Source of the DNA: Actinomycetota bacterium
GTDB lineage: Bacteria > Actinomycetota > Actinomycetes > S36-B12 > UBA10799
NCBI GenBank assembly: GCA_030837445.1
Contig: JAUPKM010000340.1
Coordinates: 1-5,403, forward strand
Direction of reading: 5' to 3'
DNA length: 5,403 nt
The notes beneath the pieces were generated by a model. It searched no databases, was not told the origin of the DNA, and worked only from the letters and a program-made list of their open reading frames with translations. Each line of letters begins with the position of its first letter. Position 1 is the first letter of the stretch. Positions 4,902 through 5,403 of the stretch are shown piece by piece. A program made the translations under genes and the position numbers.

Positions 4902-5403
4902 GTGACCACATTTCTCTACCGGCTCTCGCGATGGTGTGCCGAGCACGCCTGGCTGGTGGTGATCATCTGGATTGTCGTGCTGCTCGGATTGGGCGGGCTG
5001 AACAGGGTGCTCGGCGGCAATCCGCCGAGCAGTTACGTGCTCTCGGGCACCGATAGTGCTGCCGCCCAGCAGTTGCTCGGCCAAGCCTTCCCCGGCTCTG
5101 CCGCGGACGCCAGCCCGATCCTGCTGCACAACGACGCGCTCGATTTCGGTGCGGGGCCCGGCGCAAAACAGGTGAACTCAGTCCGCGATGCCTTGCAGCA
5201 GAATTCTTCGGTGACCGTCGTCACGACCCCGAAGGACGTGCCCGGGCAGTTGTCGGCGGATCATCACACCGCGATGATCAACGTCACCGTGAACGAGCGC
5301 GATGCCGCAAAGGTGGAACTTGGGCAGGAACTGCTCGCCACGGCTGAGAAACAGACTGAGGGCACGGCCACCCAGGTCGCGCTTGGCGGCTTCCTGGGCA
5401 GAC
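4902..5403 (+). CDS. MMPL/RND-family transporter, N-terminal part (3' end outside window)
   Basis: The frame is open from GTG 4902 to the window edge (167 codons, no stop). The opening 'MTTFLYRLSRWCAEHAWLVV' followed by a single hydrophobic helix (~17-38) is the typical start of MMPL proteins ('lyRlgrw...rrWlVl..W'). Next come 'NPPSSYVLSGTDSAAAQQLLGQAFP' (40-64), the usual 'tiPGteSqrA.dlL...FP' segment, and then the start of the first extracytoplasmic (porter) domain. Full family members have about 700 or more residues and twelve membrane helices, so most of the protein lies downstream. MMPL proteins export lipids, lipid-linked compounds or drugs using the proton gradient; the substrate here is unknown. 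No good Shine-Dalgarno precedes the GTG. A weak -10-like GACGAT (4889-4894) ends seven bases upstream, so leaderless translation is possible. Confidence 0.93.
   Translation, partial: MTTFLYRLSRWCAEHAWLVVIIWIVVLLGLGGLNRVLGGNPPSSYVLSGTDSAAAQQLLGQAFPGSAADASPILLHNDALDFGAGPGAKQVNSVRDALQQNSSVTVVTTPKDVPGQLSADHHTAMINVTVNERDAAKVELGQELLATAEKQTEGTATQVALGGFLGR

Overview
The window reads as chromosomal DNA of a high-GC actinobacterium (phylum Actinomycetota). By eye the sequence is GC-rich and codons favour G or C in third position. The best taxonomic marker is the complete principal RNA polymerase sigma factor. Its C-terminal half carries the region 2-4 motifs typical of Streptomyces HrdB and mycobacterial SigA. 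The segment around 'SLHTPLGEDGDSEFGDL' looks closer to HrdB-type proteins than to mycobacterial SigA. The genus cannot be named from this window. No mobile element, phage gene, CRISPR array, tRNA or rRNA was seen.

Layout from left to right. (1) Minus strand, 784 to beyond position 1: a secreted protein with a signal peptide and extracellular Ig-like/DUF11-like domains, cut by the window edge. (2) A 284-bp divergent intergenic region with an AT-rich island, a perfect 7-bp inverted repeat in the likely 5' leader of the secreted gene, and a probable leaderless promoter for the next gene. (3) Plus strand, 1069-1476: a single-domain universal stress protein. It is overlapped by (4) 1433-2446, an EamA/DMT-type ten-helix exporter, so the two probably form an operon. 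(5) A 264-bp region, 2447-2710. It holds a terminator-like stem-loop, a perfect match to the thiol-stress ECF sigma promoter pattern GGAAT-N18-GTT, a strong 9-bp hairpin and a good Shine-Dalgarno. (6) Plus strand, 2711-4204: the principal sigma factor, with a lysine-rich tandem-repeat tail and an acidic linker before the conserved core. (7) A 30-bp convergent gap largely filled by one imperfect stem-loop. (8) Minus strand, 4786-4235: a small multi-pass membrane protein of the DUF6790 type. (9) A 115-bp divergent region. (10) Plus strand, 4902 to beyond 5403: the N-terminus of an MMPL/RND-type transporter, cut by the window edge.

Only the stress protein and the exporter look co-transcribed. 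The other genes appear to be separate units. The most useful observation is regulatory: the housekeeping sigma gene seems to be driven, at least partly, by an oxidative-stress ECF sigma factor of the SigR/SigH type. This parallels the known SigR control of hrdB in Streptomyces coelicolor. The start of the sigma gene is better placed at GTG 2711 than at the upstream ATG 2591. No clearly new multi-gene system is visible. The findings are mainly regulatory structures and unusual protein tails.
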